Source: Pararhizobium gei (GTDB taxonomy: Bacteria; Pseudomonadota; Alphaproteobacteria; Rhizobiales; Rhizobiaceae). Taken from it: a DNA stretch of 64,000 nt. Every line of letters starts with the position of its first letter. Positions within the stretch are counted from its first letter, which is position 1. Below the pieces are notes generated by a model that saw only the letters and a program-made list of their open reading frames with translations, was not told where the DNA came from and did no database searches. Location of the stretch: the NCBI RefSeq assembly GCF_029223885.1, contig NZ_CP119409.1, positions 832,001 to 896,000 of the forward strand, read 5' to 3'. Of the stretch, positions 38,843 through 47,883 are shown piece by piece. The translations under genes were made by a program, and so were the position numbers.

Positions 38843-39609
38843 AAGCCGTCATTCTCGCCGGCGGTCTTGGATCGCGCATCGCGGAAGAAACGCATCTTCG
38901 CCCCAAGCCGATGGTGGAGATCGGTGGTCGGCCGATCCTGTGGCACATCATGAAGCTCTACTATGCCCATGGCGTGCGCGACTTCATCATCTGCTGTGGC
39001 TTCAAGGGCTACATGATCAAGGAATATTTCGCCAATTACGGCCTGCACATGTCGGACATCACCTTCGACCTCCAGCAGAACAGCATCGAATTCCACCGCC
39101 AGAGCGCGGAAAACTGGCGTGTCACCCTGGTCGATACCGGCGAGAATTCGATGACCGGTGGCCGCCTCAAACGCGTTGCCTCCTATCTCAAGAACGAAGA
39201 TGCCTTCTGCTTCACCTATGGCGATGGCGTTACCAATGCCGATATCGGCGCGACCATCGCCTTCCATAAGAGCCATGGCAAGCAGGCGACGGTCACGGCG
39301 GTGCGCCCGCCCGCCCGCTACGGTGCCCTGCAGCTTGATGGCAACGAGGTTCAGGGCTTCATCGAAAAACCGGAAGGCGAGGGCGGCTTTATCAATGGCG
39401 GCTTCTTCGTGCTTTCGCCGCGCTGCATCGACCGGATCGATGCGGATCACACGAGCTGGGAAGGGGAGCCCTTGATGGGACTGGCCAAGGATGGCGAGCT
39501 TCGGGCCTATCTGCACGAAGGCTTCTGGCAGCCGATGGACACGCTGCGCGACAAGAATCTTCTCGAAACCCTGTGGCAAAGCGGCTCCCCGCCGTGGAAG
39601 AGCTGGTGA
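38839..39609 (+). CDS. rfbF: Glucose-1-phosphate cytidylyltransferase
   Basis: 256-residue nucleotidyltransferase making CDP-glucose. N-terminal signature [17 protein letters not shown] followed by [19 protein letters not shown]; metal and sugar site [29 protein letters not shown]. First committed enzyme of the CDP-6-deoxysugar pathway. The stop overlaps the rfbG ATG (TGATG). Confidence 0.95.
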   Translation: MKAVILAGGLGSRIAEETHLRPKPMVEIGGRPILWHIMKLYYAHGVRDFIICCGFKGYMIKEYFANYGLHMSDITFDLQQNSIEFHRQSAENWRVTLVDTGENSMTGGRLKRVASYLKNEDAFCFTYGDGVTNADIGATIAFHKSHGKQATVTAVRPPARYGALQLDGNEVQGFIEKPEGEGGFINGGFFVLSPRCIDRIDADHTSWEGEPLMGLAKDGELRAYLHEGFWQPMDTLRDKNLLETLWQSGSPPWKSW

Positions 39610-40694
39610 TGCCAATGAAAAGCGAATTCTGGCGCGGCAAACGCGTCCTGGTCACGGGCCATACCGGATTTAAGGGAAGCTGGCTGACGTTGTGGCTTCG
39701 CGAGTTGGGAGCCGAGGTATCCGGCCTTTCCCTTGCGCCGCAAACCAGTCCTTCGCTGCATCTCTTGCTGAGTGGCGCTGTCGATACCGGGGGTATCATC
39801 GATATCCGCGACCGCGACGCTGTGGTTCACCAGGTCGTGAAGACCAAGCCGCAGATCGTCTTCCATTTGGCGGCGCAGGCGCTGGTCCGGGCGGGGTACC
39901 GCAATCCAGCGGAGACATACGACGTCAACGTGCTCGGCACAGCCAACGTGCTCGATGCCCTCAGGCTGTCACAGGACGTGCGCTCCATTGTCGTCGTCAC
40001 CACCGACAAGGTCTATCACAACGCCGAAACCGGTCTCGCCTTCATGGAGAGCGATCCGCTCGGCGGGCATGATCCCTACAGCGCCAGCAAGGCGGCGGCG
40101 GAGATCGTCGCAGCGAGCTATCGGGCGTCATTCTTCGCTGCCCGGAAAGTCGGCCTTGCGACGGCGCGGGCCGGCAATGTTATCGGCGGCGGCGACTGGG
40201 CGGAAGACCGGCTGATCCCCGATGCCGTCAGGGCGTGGCAGAACGGCGAAACGCTCAATGTGCGCCGTCCTCGGGCGGTTCGCCCCTGGCAGCATGTGCT
40301 GGAGCCGCTCGGCGGGTATATCGGACTTGCCGAACGCCTGTGGCACGCGCCGGAAGGTGTCGAAAGCTATAATTTCGGCCCGGACCATGGCGACGCGGCC
40401 TCCGTTGGCGCCGTGCTGAAGATGGCGGAGCGGCATTTCGGCGGCGGCGCCATGCAACTGGGCGACGGATCGGAAGGACCTCACGAGGCCGGCTATCTGG
40501 TTCTTGACAGTGCCAAAGCCAGGGCGGAGCTCGACTATAAGCCGCGCTGGCGGCTTGCCGAAACGGTCAAGCGCACGATGGACTGGTACCGGGCTCAAGG
40601 TCAGGGCAGAAGCGCGCTCGATCTTTGCCTTGCGGATATTCGCGATTTTGCCGGACTTTCCGTGGAAAACGCGCCGTTGAGGGCGGCCGGATGA
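39609..40694 (+). CDS. rfbG: CDP-glucose 4,6-dehydratase
   Basis: 361-residue extended SDR: VTGHTGFKGSWLTLWL, TTDKVYHN, catalytic YSASKAAAE, NVIGGGDWAEDRLIPD and RPWQHVLEPLGGY are classic RfbG. Makes CDP-4-keto-6-deoxyglucose. The ATG at 39609 overlaps the rfbF stop by one base. An earlier in-frame ATG at 39573 lies inside rfbF. Confidence 0.95.
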   Translation: MPMKSEFWRGKRVLVTGHTGFKGSWLTLWLRELGAEVSGLSLAPQTSPSLHLLLSGAVDTGGIIDIRDRDAVVHQVVKTKPQIVFHLAAQALVRAGYRNPAETYDVNVLGTANVLDALRLSQDVRSIVVVTTDKVYHNAETGLAFMESDPLGGHDPYSASKAAAEIVAASYRASFFAARKVGLATARAGNVIGGGDWAEDRLIPDAVRAWQNGETLNVRRPRAVRPWQHVLEPLGGYIGLAERLWHAPEGVESYNFGPDHGDAASVGAVLKMAERHFGGGAMQLGDGSEGPHEAGYLVLDSAKARAELDYKPRWRLAETVKRTMDWYRAQGQGRSALDLCLADIRDFAGLSVENAPLRAAG

Positions 40695-41254
40695 GCGGAC
40701 GTTTCGAGGCGGTCGAAACACCGCTGCAGGGTTTGCTGGTGCTGACCCGCAAGGCGGTGACGGACGACCGCGGCTTCCTTTCACGGTTGTTCTGCGACGA
40801 GGATTTACGCGCCTTCGGCTGGCAGGGACGCCTTGCGCAGCTGAACGAGACCGGCACCGTGCATCGCGGAACGGTTCGCGGCATGCATTTCCAGCGTCCG
40901 CCGCATGCGGAGATCAAGCTGGTGACCTGCACGCGCGGCCGCATCCTCGATGTCGCAGTCGACATCCGCGAGGATTCACCGACATTTCTCCAGCATGTCG
41001 CTGTCGAGCTATCTGAAGAAAACGGCCGCTCGCTTCTCATTCCCAAGGGTTTTGCGCATGGTTTCCAGGCGCTGAGCGACGATGTCAGGATGATCTACGC
41101 GCATTCCGAGCCCTACTCGGCTTCGGCCGAAGCCGGGCTTCATCCGCAGGACGCGGCACTCGGCATCGACTGGCCCCTGCCGGTCGTCCATCTCTCGCTG
41201 CGGGACGCCGCGCATCCGCACCTCTCGCAGGGTTACCGTGGAGTCGCCGCATGA
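40691..41254 (+). CDS. RfbC/RmlC-type 3,5-epimerase acting in the CDP-sugar pathway
   Basis: 187-residue cupin of the dTDP-4-dehydrorhamnose 3,5-epimerase family: GTVRGMHFQRPP (catalytic His), CTRGRILDVAVDIRE, and LLIPKGFAHGFQAL. No dTDP-rhamnose genes are nearby and it is joined by ATGA overlaps to rfbG and to the C-methyltransferase gene, so its likely substrate is the CDP-4-keto-6-deoxyhexose. Whether it epimerises C3, C5 or both cannot be told. Confidence 0.88.
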   Translation: MSGRFEAVETPLQGLLVLTRKAVTDDRGFLSRLFCDEDLRAFGWQGRLAQLNETGTVHRGTVRGMHFQRPPHAEIKLVTCTRGRILDVAVDIREDSPTFLQHVAVELSEENGRSLLIPKGFAHGFQALSDDVRMIYAHSEPYSASAEAGLHPQDAALGIDWPLPVVHLSLRDAAHPHLSQGYRGVAA

Positions 41255-42480
41255 AATGCCGTCACTGCGGTTCGACGCATATGGTGCCGTTTCTCGACCT
41301 CGGCACGGCTCCGCCATCGAACTCCTATGTCGATGCCACCATGCGTCACATGCCGGAGCTCTGGTATCCGCTGGTGATCCGCTGCTGCGGTGAATGCCGT
41401 CTGGTGCAGACGGAAGATTTCGCCGATCGCGAAACCTTCTTCTCGTCGAGCTACGCCTATTTCAGTTCCTTCTCCACGTCGTGGCTCGACCATGCCCGCC
41501 GCTATGTCGCCGATATGCAGGCACGTTTCGGCCTGACGGAAGCCTCGCAGATCGTCGAAATCGCCGCCAATGACGGTTATCTCCTGCAATATGCGAGAGA
41601 GCGGGGCATCGGCTGCCTCGGCATCGAACCGACGGCCAGCACCGCGGCAGCGGCCCGGAAGAAGGGCATCGAGATCGTCGAGGAGTTTTTCGGTGTCGAA
41701 CTCGGCGAAAGGCTTGCGGCGGAGAGACAATCCGCCGACCTGATGGTGGCCAACAATGTGTTGGCCCATGTGCCTGACATCAACGATTTCGTTGCCGGCT
41801 TCGCGCGTCTGCTGAAACCACAGGGCGTCGCGACCTTCGAGTTTCCGCATCTCCTCAACATGGTGCGCGAGGCTCAGTTCGATACCGCCTATCACGAGCA
41901 TTATTCCTATCTTTCGCTGACGGCAGTGAAGCGGGTCTTCGAGGCCAATGGGCTTTCGGTGTTCGACGTCGAAACCACGCCGTGGCACGGCGGCAGCCTC
42001 AGGGTGTTCGCGCAGCGCAGCGATACCGGCGGGCACCAGGCAACAGCTGCCGTGGTAGCAACGTTGGACACCGAGCGCGCGGCGGGCATGCTTGAGGATA
42101 AATTCTACGCCGATTTCCAGGAGGCTGCGCAGACGGTACGCGACGGCTTCCTGGAATTCCTGATCGAAAGCCGGCGCGCGGGCCTCAAGGTCGCCGCCTA
42201 TGGCGCTGCGGCAAAGGGCAATACGCTCTTTAACTTCGCCGGCATCAAGCCCGATCTCATTGCCTTCGTCGTCGACAAGAACCCCGCCAAGCAGGGAACG
42301 CTGCTACCGGGAAGCCGAATTCCCGTCGTTACGGAAGACGTGCTGAAAACCGAAAAACCGGAAAGGGTCGTTATCCTGCCATGGAACATACAGGCCGAAA
42401 TCAAACAGCAGCTTTCGTATATCAGCGATTGGGGTGGCAAGTTCGTGACGGCGGTGCCGTCACTGACGGTGCACCGGTGA
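41251..42480 (+). CDS. NDP-sugar C-methyltransferase, TylC3/NovU-like
   Basis: 409 residues in three parts: an N-terminal zinc-binding domain (CRHCGS and CCGEC), a SAM-binding methyltransferase core (IVEIAANDGYLLQYARERG, VANNVLAHVPDINDF), and a C-terminal domain (AYGAAAKGNTLFNF, FVVDKNPAKQG). YHEHYSYLS carries the His/Glu residues expected of the sugar C-methyltransferase active site. The family puts a methyl on C3 (or C5) of 4-keto-6-deoxysugar nucleotides. Coupled to the epimerase by ATGA. Confidence 0.9.
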   Translation: MKCRHCGSTHMVPFLDLGTAPPSNSYVDATMRHMPELWYPLVIRCCGECRLVQTEDFADRETFFSSSYAYFSSFSTSWLDHARRYVADMQARFGLTEASQIVEIAANDGYLLQYARERGIGCLGIEPTASTAAAARKKGIEIVEEFFGVELGERLAAERQSADLMVANNVLAHVPDINDFVAGFARLLKPQGVATFEFPHLLNMVREAQFDTAYHEHYSYLSLTAVKRVFEANGLSVFDVETTPWHGGSLRVFAQRSDTGGHQATAAVVATLDTERAAGMLEDKFYADFQEAAQTVRDGFLEFLIESRRAGLKVAAYGAAAKGNTLFNFAGIKPDLIAFVVDKNPAKQGTLLPGSRIPVVTEDVLKTEKPERVVILPWNIQAEIKQQLSYISDWGGKFVTAVPSLTVHR

Positions 42481-42573
42481 CCGAGGCCGTCATCGCCGAC
42501 CTGCCGGAGACGACGGTCGACGTCCCGATCAAGAAGACGGGAACCCAAGGCCTGAAGATCGGTTGATTTCGGG

Positions 42574-42879
42574 CTATTCCGTCGTTTCGCCGAGTTCGAC
42601 TTCCTCGCGAGCGATCGAATGGCGGATCAGTTGCGCCCATAGGTCTTCGTAGAAATCCGGATCGATGCCTACGGCCTCGGCATTGCTCCGCGCATTGCGC
42701 CGGACCTCATCGACACGCGCCGGGATGTCCGCCTTCAGCCCGATCGGTTTCTTGATTTCGGCCGCCCGGCCGATATAGGCCCAGCGCTCTGCGAAAAGCG
42801 CCATCAACGCCTTGTCCAGACGATCGATCTCGGCGCGGATATCCTCCATCGAGGTGCAATCTGCCGGGCTTTTTTGCAT
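42574..42879 (-). CDS. Chorismate mutase, AroQ class
   Basis: 101 residues, single-domain helical AroQ fold: IRAEIDRLDKALMALFAERW, YIGRAAEIKK (active-site Lys), VDEVRRNAR, then YEDLWAQLIRHSIAREE. Converts chorismate to prephenate, or could be a PchB-type isochorismate lyase. The start could be 42879 or 42849. It is alone on the minus strand in a run of + strand glycan genes, so it is probably a housekeeping gene around which the locus is arranged. Confidence 0.85.
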   Translation of the reverse strand: MQKSPADCTSMEDIRAEIDRLDKALMALFAERWAYIGRAAEIKKPIGLKADIPARVDEVRRNARSNAEAVGIDPDFYEDLWAQLIRHSIAREEVELGETTE

Positions 42880-43045
42880 GCATCGTCTCCATACCGGTGC
42901 GGACGGCGAAGGGAGAGCCTCGCCGTCTGCTGCTTATCAAGCGATCCGCTACATGGAAAGCCAGGAAAACCCTGCAAGACGCAAGGTCGCGGGCAAGCCT
43001 CGCGAAAGCCCTCAACTTTATGTATGGGGCAAACGGAGAGATTTT

Positions 43046-44260
43046 ATGTTCGCCCAGCCGAAACTGACGATCTGTGTGCCCTCGCGCAACCGCCAGCGTT
43101 ATTTCCAGGAAACGATCAGAAGCCTGGTGATCAACCTCAGGACGGATGTGGAATTTGTTTTCGCGGACAATTCCGACGATCCAGCGGTCATGAACGATTT
43201 TATGGAAGACGTGATCGGCGACCCACGCGTGAAATATCTGCCGTCGGCGGAGCGCGTGTTTTCGATGGTGGAGAACTGGGAACGCTGCGTTGAGGCTGCG
43301 ACAGGTGAATTCATCTGCATGATCGGCGACGACGATTACGTCGATGTTACCGTCGCGGACCTGATTACCCGGTCGCAGGCCACCCATGTGGTCGACGTCT
43401 TCGTCTGGAGTCGGCTCACCTACAATTGGCCAGGTAATCGACCCAACCACTGCAACGTCTCAGCGCCGCTTGGCACCGAGGTGCACCGGTTGCCCCGCAA
43501 GTGGCTCTACGAGGAATTCTTCTCGTGGAAAGGAAACACTGCGACGCCGAACATGGCCTTCGGGTTCTACCACGGCGCGGTTTCCAAGCGTGTCATGGAC
43601 AAGATCAAGGCAAAGTTCGGCGGCAAATACTGCGAATATCCGGTCGTCGATTTCGAGAATGTCTGCAAGGTCATCGTCACGGCTGAGCATATGTTCTACT
43701 CCGAGCGCGCCTTCTCGGTGCTCGGTTCCTGCGCGGAGAGCAATTCCGCAAAAATCAAGATGATGGACAAGGCAAAGGATCAGCATGCGGCCTTCATGGC
43801 CGAGACGGGCCGCAACATCGATGAAGATCCGCACATGAAGGATTTTCCGTTTCCATCGCTGCTCGGTCTCGCCGCCTGTATTGCGCAGACGCAGCACTGG
43901 TTCCTGACGAAGTACGGCTATAGCGAGATAAAGGGCTGGGAAGCGAATTTCGCCGAGGCCTGTGGCCTGAGCTGCGGCATCATGGGCACGCGCGCCGATT
44001 ACGATCGGACCGTTGCCGGCTACCGGTCCGCCTTCGGCCGGTGGAAAAACGGTCGCTATCTCGCAAACTTCAAACCGGCCCCCTATTCCGAGCCGACCGA
44101 TGCCCTGTTCTTCACAGGCGTTTCGAACAATCACCTCTATCTCGATGAAGAGATCGGCGGTGTCAGTACCCCGGCTGAGCTTTACAATCTCGTGAACCAG
44201 AGTCTTGCCCCGGAGCCGGAACTCATCCTGAATTTCGAACAGCATTTCAAGGTCGCCTGA
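43046..44260 (+). CDS. GT2-type (GT-A) glycosyltransferase
   Basis: 404 residues from the ATG at 43046 (CGGAGAG five bases upstream); a long open extension before it looks non-coding. GT-A signature LTICVPSRNRQRYFQETIRSL and metal-binding GDDDYVD. Downstream is a segment FFSWKGNTATPNMAFGFYHG also found in the glycosyltransferase at 52534. It should transfer a sugar from an NDP donor to a glycan or protein acceptor that cannot be identified. Confidence 0.88.
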   Translation: MFAQPKLTICVPSRNRQRYFQETIRSLVINLRTDVEFVFADNSDDPAVMNDFMEDVIGDPRVKYLPSAERVFSMVENWERCVEAATGEFICMIGDDDYVDVTVADLITRSQATHVVDVFVWSRLTYNWPGNRPNHCNVSAPLGTEVHRLPRKWLYEEFFSWKGNTATPNMAFGFYHGAVSKRVMDKIKAKFGGKYCEYPVVDFENVCKVIVTAEHMFYSERAFSVLGSCAESNSAKIKMMDKAKDQHAAFMAETGRNIDEDPHMKDFPFPSLLGLAACIAQTQHWFLTKYGYSEIKGWEANFAEACGLSCGIMGTRADYDRTVAGYRSAFGRWKNGRYLANFKPAPYSEPTDALFFTGVSNNHLYLDEEIGGVSTPAELYNLVNQSLAPEPELILNFEQHFKVA

Positions 44261-44314
44261 TCCCTTTGGGCGGCCGGGTCTGAAGGCGCCATTACATCGA
44301 AAAGGACGCAACGC

Positions 44315-45175
44315 ATGATACAGAATGAAGCGATCATCGCGGCCTCGGCACGCGAGGACTTTGCCGCCAAGGGCTACACCATGCTGCCGCAGTTTTACGA
44401 TGTGCAGCGCGACGTGGCGCCGATTCAGGAAGGGATCCGCGTCATTCTGGAACTGCTTTGCCGGAAATACGACGTGGATGCGCCGACCGACACCGCCTGG
44501 AACGCCATGACCCAGGCCTATCCTGCCCTGATCGCCAAAAACCGCGCCTGGGGCGGCGAGGTCTATGATGCGGTCAAGCAGATACCCGCTTTCATGCAGA
44601 TCGTTACCAAGACCGCCAACCAGATCGTCTTTCAGCATCTGCGCCCGGGCTCCGTGCCGGGCATCGCCGCCGGCGGCTACGGTATCCGGATCGACAATCC
44701 TGGCGAGGAGAAGTTCCGGGCGCAGTGGCATCAGGAGTTTCCGGGCCAGTTGCGCAGCCTCGACGGTATCGTGTTCTGGACGCCGCTTCTGCCCGTCACC
44801 GCCGATATGGGGCCGGTGCAGATCGCCGAGGGATCCCATGCCGAAGGCCTGATCCCCGTTTATCGGGACGATGCCGGGCTTGGTAAGACAGGCGCCTATG
44901 CCCTGTACATGGACAAGTGCGACGAGCGACTGGAGAAATACGAGAAGGTGGCGCCGCTGACGAACCCCGGCGATCTCATCCTGATGGATTTCCTCACCAT
45001 GCACCAGGGCGGGCACAACACCTCCGCCATGCCGCGCTGGAGCATCCAGTTCCGCTATTTCAACTTCGCCGATCTGCTCGGCACCCGCATCGGCTGGGCC
45101 GGCTCGTTTGCCGCCGGCGTCGATTTCAGCAAGTTGATGCCGGAACTGGTCACGGACGGCGAGGTCGCGGCATGA
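44315..45175 (+). CDS. Phytanoyl-CoA dioxygenase (PhyH) family oxygenase
   Basis: 286 residues. Double-stranded beta-helix Fe(II)/2-oxoglutarate oxygenase: QWHQEFPGQ gives the proximal His139 and Glu141 (HxE instead of the usual HxD). DMGPVQIAEGSH is the family's substrate loop, and His230 with Arg241 or Arg247 (MHQGGHNTS, RWSIQFRYF) would complete the metal and 2-oxoglutarate sites. AAAAGGA precedes the ATG. Likely hydroxylates a sugar or its acyl group in this locus. Coupled by ATGA to the next methyltransferase. Confidence 0.87.
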   Translation: MIQNEAIIAASAREDFAAKGYTMLPQFYDVQRDVAPIQEGIRVILELLCRKYDVDAPTDTAWNAMTQAYPALIAKNRAWGGEVYDAVKQIPAFMQIVTKTANQIVFQHLRPGSVPGIAAGGYGIRIDNPGEEKFRAQWHQEFPGQLRSLDGIVFWTPLLPVTADMGPVQIAEGSHAEGLIPVYRDDAGLGKTGAYALYMDKCDERLEKYEKVAPLTNPGDLILMDFLTMHQGGHNTSAMPRWSIQFRYFNFADLLGTRIGWAGSFAAGVDFSKLMPELVTDGEVAA

Positions 45176-46329
45176 CAGCCTGCCGTGTCTGCGGATCGCC
45201 GATTGCCGAGGCCTCCTATGAGGCGTCGGCACCGGCGCTGACCTCGATGATGGCCTTCATCGACATTCCGACGCTGGCCTTCGTCTGTGACGAATGCGGG
45301 CATGCACAATGCGCCGATCTGCCCGATATCGACAGCTTCTACGACACCACCTACCGGATCTCTCTGGAATCCGACGATCACGACCAGATTTTTGCGATTG
45401 CCACCGATGGCAGCCCGATCTACCGGACCGATCATCAGGCCGCGACGGGCCTGGCACTGATGGACATTCCTGTCGGCGCCAATATTCTCGACTATGGATC
45501 GGGCAAGGCGACGACGCTGCAAAAGATGTGCGCGGTGCGTCCGGACCTTATCCCGCACGTCTTCGACGTCAGCCGGGATTACATGCCGGCCTGGGATGGC
45601 TGGGTCGAAAGCCGCAATCAGGCGACCTACACCGTGCCGGACGTCTGGAACGGGCGCTTTCAGGCGATCATCAGCCATTTCGTGATCGAGCACGTTGCCG
45701 AACCCGTCCCGTTTCTGAAGACGCTGCACGGCCTGCTCGCTCCAGGCGGCCGGCTTCTTCTGTCGATGCCCGATGTCGCCGCCAATCCGGGCGACATGAC
45801 GGTTGCCGACCATCTCAACCATTTCAGCGTGCCCTCGCTCAAGCGGGCGCTGTCGCTTGCCGGCCTCGCTCTGGACGTGATCAACAGCGACGCTTTTCCG
45901 GGGGCATTCTTCGCCGTTGCCGTTCGCGCCGACGAAGTGCCGGCGACTGAAGAGAACCGGCAGGAGATCGCCGCGGCTGCCGCGGCGGCCAAGGATATCT
46001 GTGCTTTCTGGAAAAACGCGACGCGCAACCTCGATGGCGCCGCCAAGCAGTTTTCGGGCAAGCGCGCCGCCGTCTACGGATCCGGATTCTACGGCAGCTG
46101 GATCTGCAGCCGGATCGAGGCCGATGTCGATTTCCGGGTGTTCCTCGACCAGAACCCCAAGCTTCAGGGATCGACGCATTTCAATCGTCCTGTGATCGCG
46201 CCGGCGAACCTCAATGACGATGTCGATGTGGTGTTCGTCGGGTTGAACCCGCTCAAGGCGCGGGCGGCCCTTGCCGGACAGGCGGCGTTGCAGCGGCCGG
46301 GGCTTGATATTGTCTGGATCGACGCCTGA
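45172..46329 (+). CDS. Zinc-finger class I methyltransferase with C-terminal Rossmann domain
   Basis: 385 residues. The N-terminus has CRVCGS and CDECGHAQC metal ligands, motif I ILDYGSGKATTLQKM, and ISHFVIEHVAEP. The C-terminal VYGSGFYGSWICSR segment resembles a nucleotide-binding fold, as in C-methyltransferases of the Methyltransf_13/14 type. Distantly related to the C-methyltransferase at 41251 but lacks its YHEHYSY stretch, having DHLNHFS instead. Substrate unknown, probably a sugar. Confidence 0.82.
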   Translation: MTACRVCGSPIAEASYEASAPALTSMMAFIDIPTLAFVCDECGHAQCADLPDIDSFYDTTYRISLESDDHDQIFAIATDGSPIYRTDHQAATGLALMDIPVGANILDYGSGKATTLQKMCAVRPDLIPHVFDVSRDYMPAWDGWVESRNQATYTVPDVWNGRFQAIISHFVIEHVAEPVPFLKTLHGLLAPGGRLLLSMPDVAANPGDMTVADHLNHFSVPSLKRALSLAGLALDVINSDAFPGAFFAVAVRADEVPATEENRQEIAAAAAAAKDICAFWKNATRNLDGAAKQFSGKRAAVYGSGFYGSWICSRIEADVDFRVFLDQNPKLQGSTHFNRPVIAPANLNDDVDVVFVGLNPLKARAALAGQAALQRPGLDIVWIDA

Positions 46330-46447
46330 GCGAGGCGCGCCGGGACAGGTTCGCGAAAGGCTTTACCAATAGGGTCTTGTCGTCCGCCTGACGGATCAAG
46401 GCTGCCATGGGGGCGGTCTTCCGGTCGATGCAGACGATGCCCGAGAC

Positions 46448-47161
46448 ATGAGCCGCACGATCGTCATTTCGCAGTCGATGTATTTTCCCTGGGTGGGCCT
46501 GCTCGAGCAGATCCGGCTTGCGGATATCTTCGTCCACTATGACGATGTGCAATATTCCAAGGGCAGCTTCACCAACCGGGTGCAGGTCAAGGGTGCCAAC
46601 GGCGTCGGCTGGATGACCCTACCATTGCGCGACTATCATTTCGGCCAACACATCGACCAGGTCATGCTGGACGACCGGACGGACTGGCGCGGCAAACACC
46701 GTGAAATCCTTCGGCAAGCCTATCGGAAGGCGCCGTTCCGCGATGACATGCTGGCGCTGGTCGACGGCGTCTTTTCGCTGGAGGTGCGGTCTGTCGCGGA
46801 TATCTCGCGCCACTCGATGCTGGCACTCGCCGGCTATTTCGGCCTTGAACCACAGTTCCTGTCGGCCGGCGATCTTCCCGTGCCGGGCTCCAGCAGCGAA
46901 CGTGTCTGCGACATCGTCTCCTATCTGAAGGGCTCATCCTACGTGACGGGTCACGGCGCACGGAATTATCTGAACCACAGCCTATTCGAGGACAGGGGCA
47001 TTTCCGTCGATTACATGCGCTATCAATGCACGCCCTATCCACAATTGAACGGCGACTTTACCCCTTACGTGACCGCGCTTGATCTCGTCGCGAACTGCGG
47101 CGCGGACGGTGCAAAATACATTCACTCCGGAACGATCGGTTGGAAGGAATTCACCCAATGA
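46448..47161 (+). CDS. WbqC-like family protein
   Basis: 237 residues: VISQSMYFPWVGLLEQIRLA, HYDDVQYSKGSFTNRVQVKG, GWMTLPL, then TGHGARNYL. WbqC proteins are encoded in O-antigen and other glycan loci and their chemistry is not firmly known. The ATG has a poor ribosome-binding site after a 118-bp gap. First of five genes joined by ATGA overlaps. Confidence 0.87.
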   Translation: MSRTIVISQSMYFPWVGLLEQIRLADIFVHYDDVQYSKGSFTNRVQVKGANGVGWMTLPLRDYHFGQHIDQVMLDDRTDWRGKHREILRQAYRKAPFRDDMLALVDGVFSLEVRSVADISRHSMLALAGYFGLEPQFLSAGDLPVPGSSSERVCDIVSYLKGSSYVTGHGARNYLNHSLFEDRGISVDYMRYQCTPYPQLNGDFTPYVTALDLVANCGADGAKYIHSGTIGWKEFTQ

Positions 47162-47883
47162 AAACAGAAAATCTCGATGCAGTGTCATCGGAATATCTCC
47201 CGAACGCCGCGACGGCGATCGAGAACGATCTCATCCTCAACTGGTATCCGGAGCGCATCATCAAGCGGTTTGGCACGGTCGGCTCCATTCTCGAACTGGG
47301 GATCGGCCACGGATACACGCCCGGCCTCTTCAATGCCGCTTGCGACCGGCATGTGATCATCGAGGGATCGCAGCTCGTCATCGACCTGTTCAAGGAAAGA
47401 GCCCCTGATTTCAAGGGCGAAGTCGTCTTCTCCTATTTCGAGGAGTTCGAGACCGAGGAACGGTTCGACGTGATCGTCATGGGTTTTATCCTGGAGCATG
47501 TCGATGATCCGGGCATGCTGCTCGACCGCTACAAAAAATTCCTGAAGCCGGGTGGGCGCATGTTCGTGGCGGTTCCCAATGCCAAGTCGATGAACCGTCG
47601 GCTGGGCGTCGAGCTCGGCAAGATTGACGACATCTATGCGCTGAACGCCAATGACCATGCGCTGGGCCACAAGCGCCAATATTGCCGCGATACGCTGAAG
47701 CAGGAGATACAGAACCACGGTTACATTGTGAGCCTGGAAGAGGGCATCTATCTGAAACCCCTGCCGCTGGGCGTTCTGAAAACATTGCCGGATTTCAAGG
47801 AGAATCTCGATGCGATGCTGCGCGTCGGTGTGGATTTTCCTGATCTTTGCGTGGCGCTCCTGATGGAAGCCAGGCTGCAATGA
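47158..47883 (+). CDS. Class I SAM-dependent methyltransferase
   Basis: 241 residues. Motif I ILELGIGHGYTPGLF, acidic VIIEGSQLVIDLF, FILEHVDDPGML and LKPGGRMFVAVPNAKSMNR form a compact Methyltransf_23-like enzyme without extra domains. Start and stop both overlap neighbours by four bases, so it works with the WbqC-like protein and the epimerase. Substrate unknown, probably a sugar hydroxyl. Confidence 0.87.
   Translation: MKTENLDAVSSEYLPNAATAIENDLILNWYPERIIKRFGTVGSILELGIGHGYTPGLFNAACDRHVIIEGSQLVIDLFKERAPDFKGEVVFSYFEEFETEERFDVIVMGFILEHVDDPGMLLDRYKKFLKPGGRMFVAVPNAKSMNRRLGVELGKIDDIYALNANDHALGHKRQYCRDTLKQEIQNHGYIVSLEEGIYLKPLPLGVLKTLPDFKENLDAMLRVGVDFPDLCVALLMEARLQ

Noticed and set aside
43460..45232. 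Open frame of 590 codons on the minus strand
   Set aside because: Runs antisense across the GT2 and PhyH genes, which have clear motifs; shadow frame.
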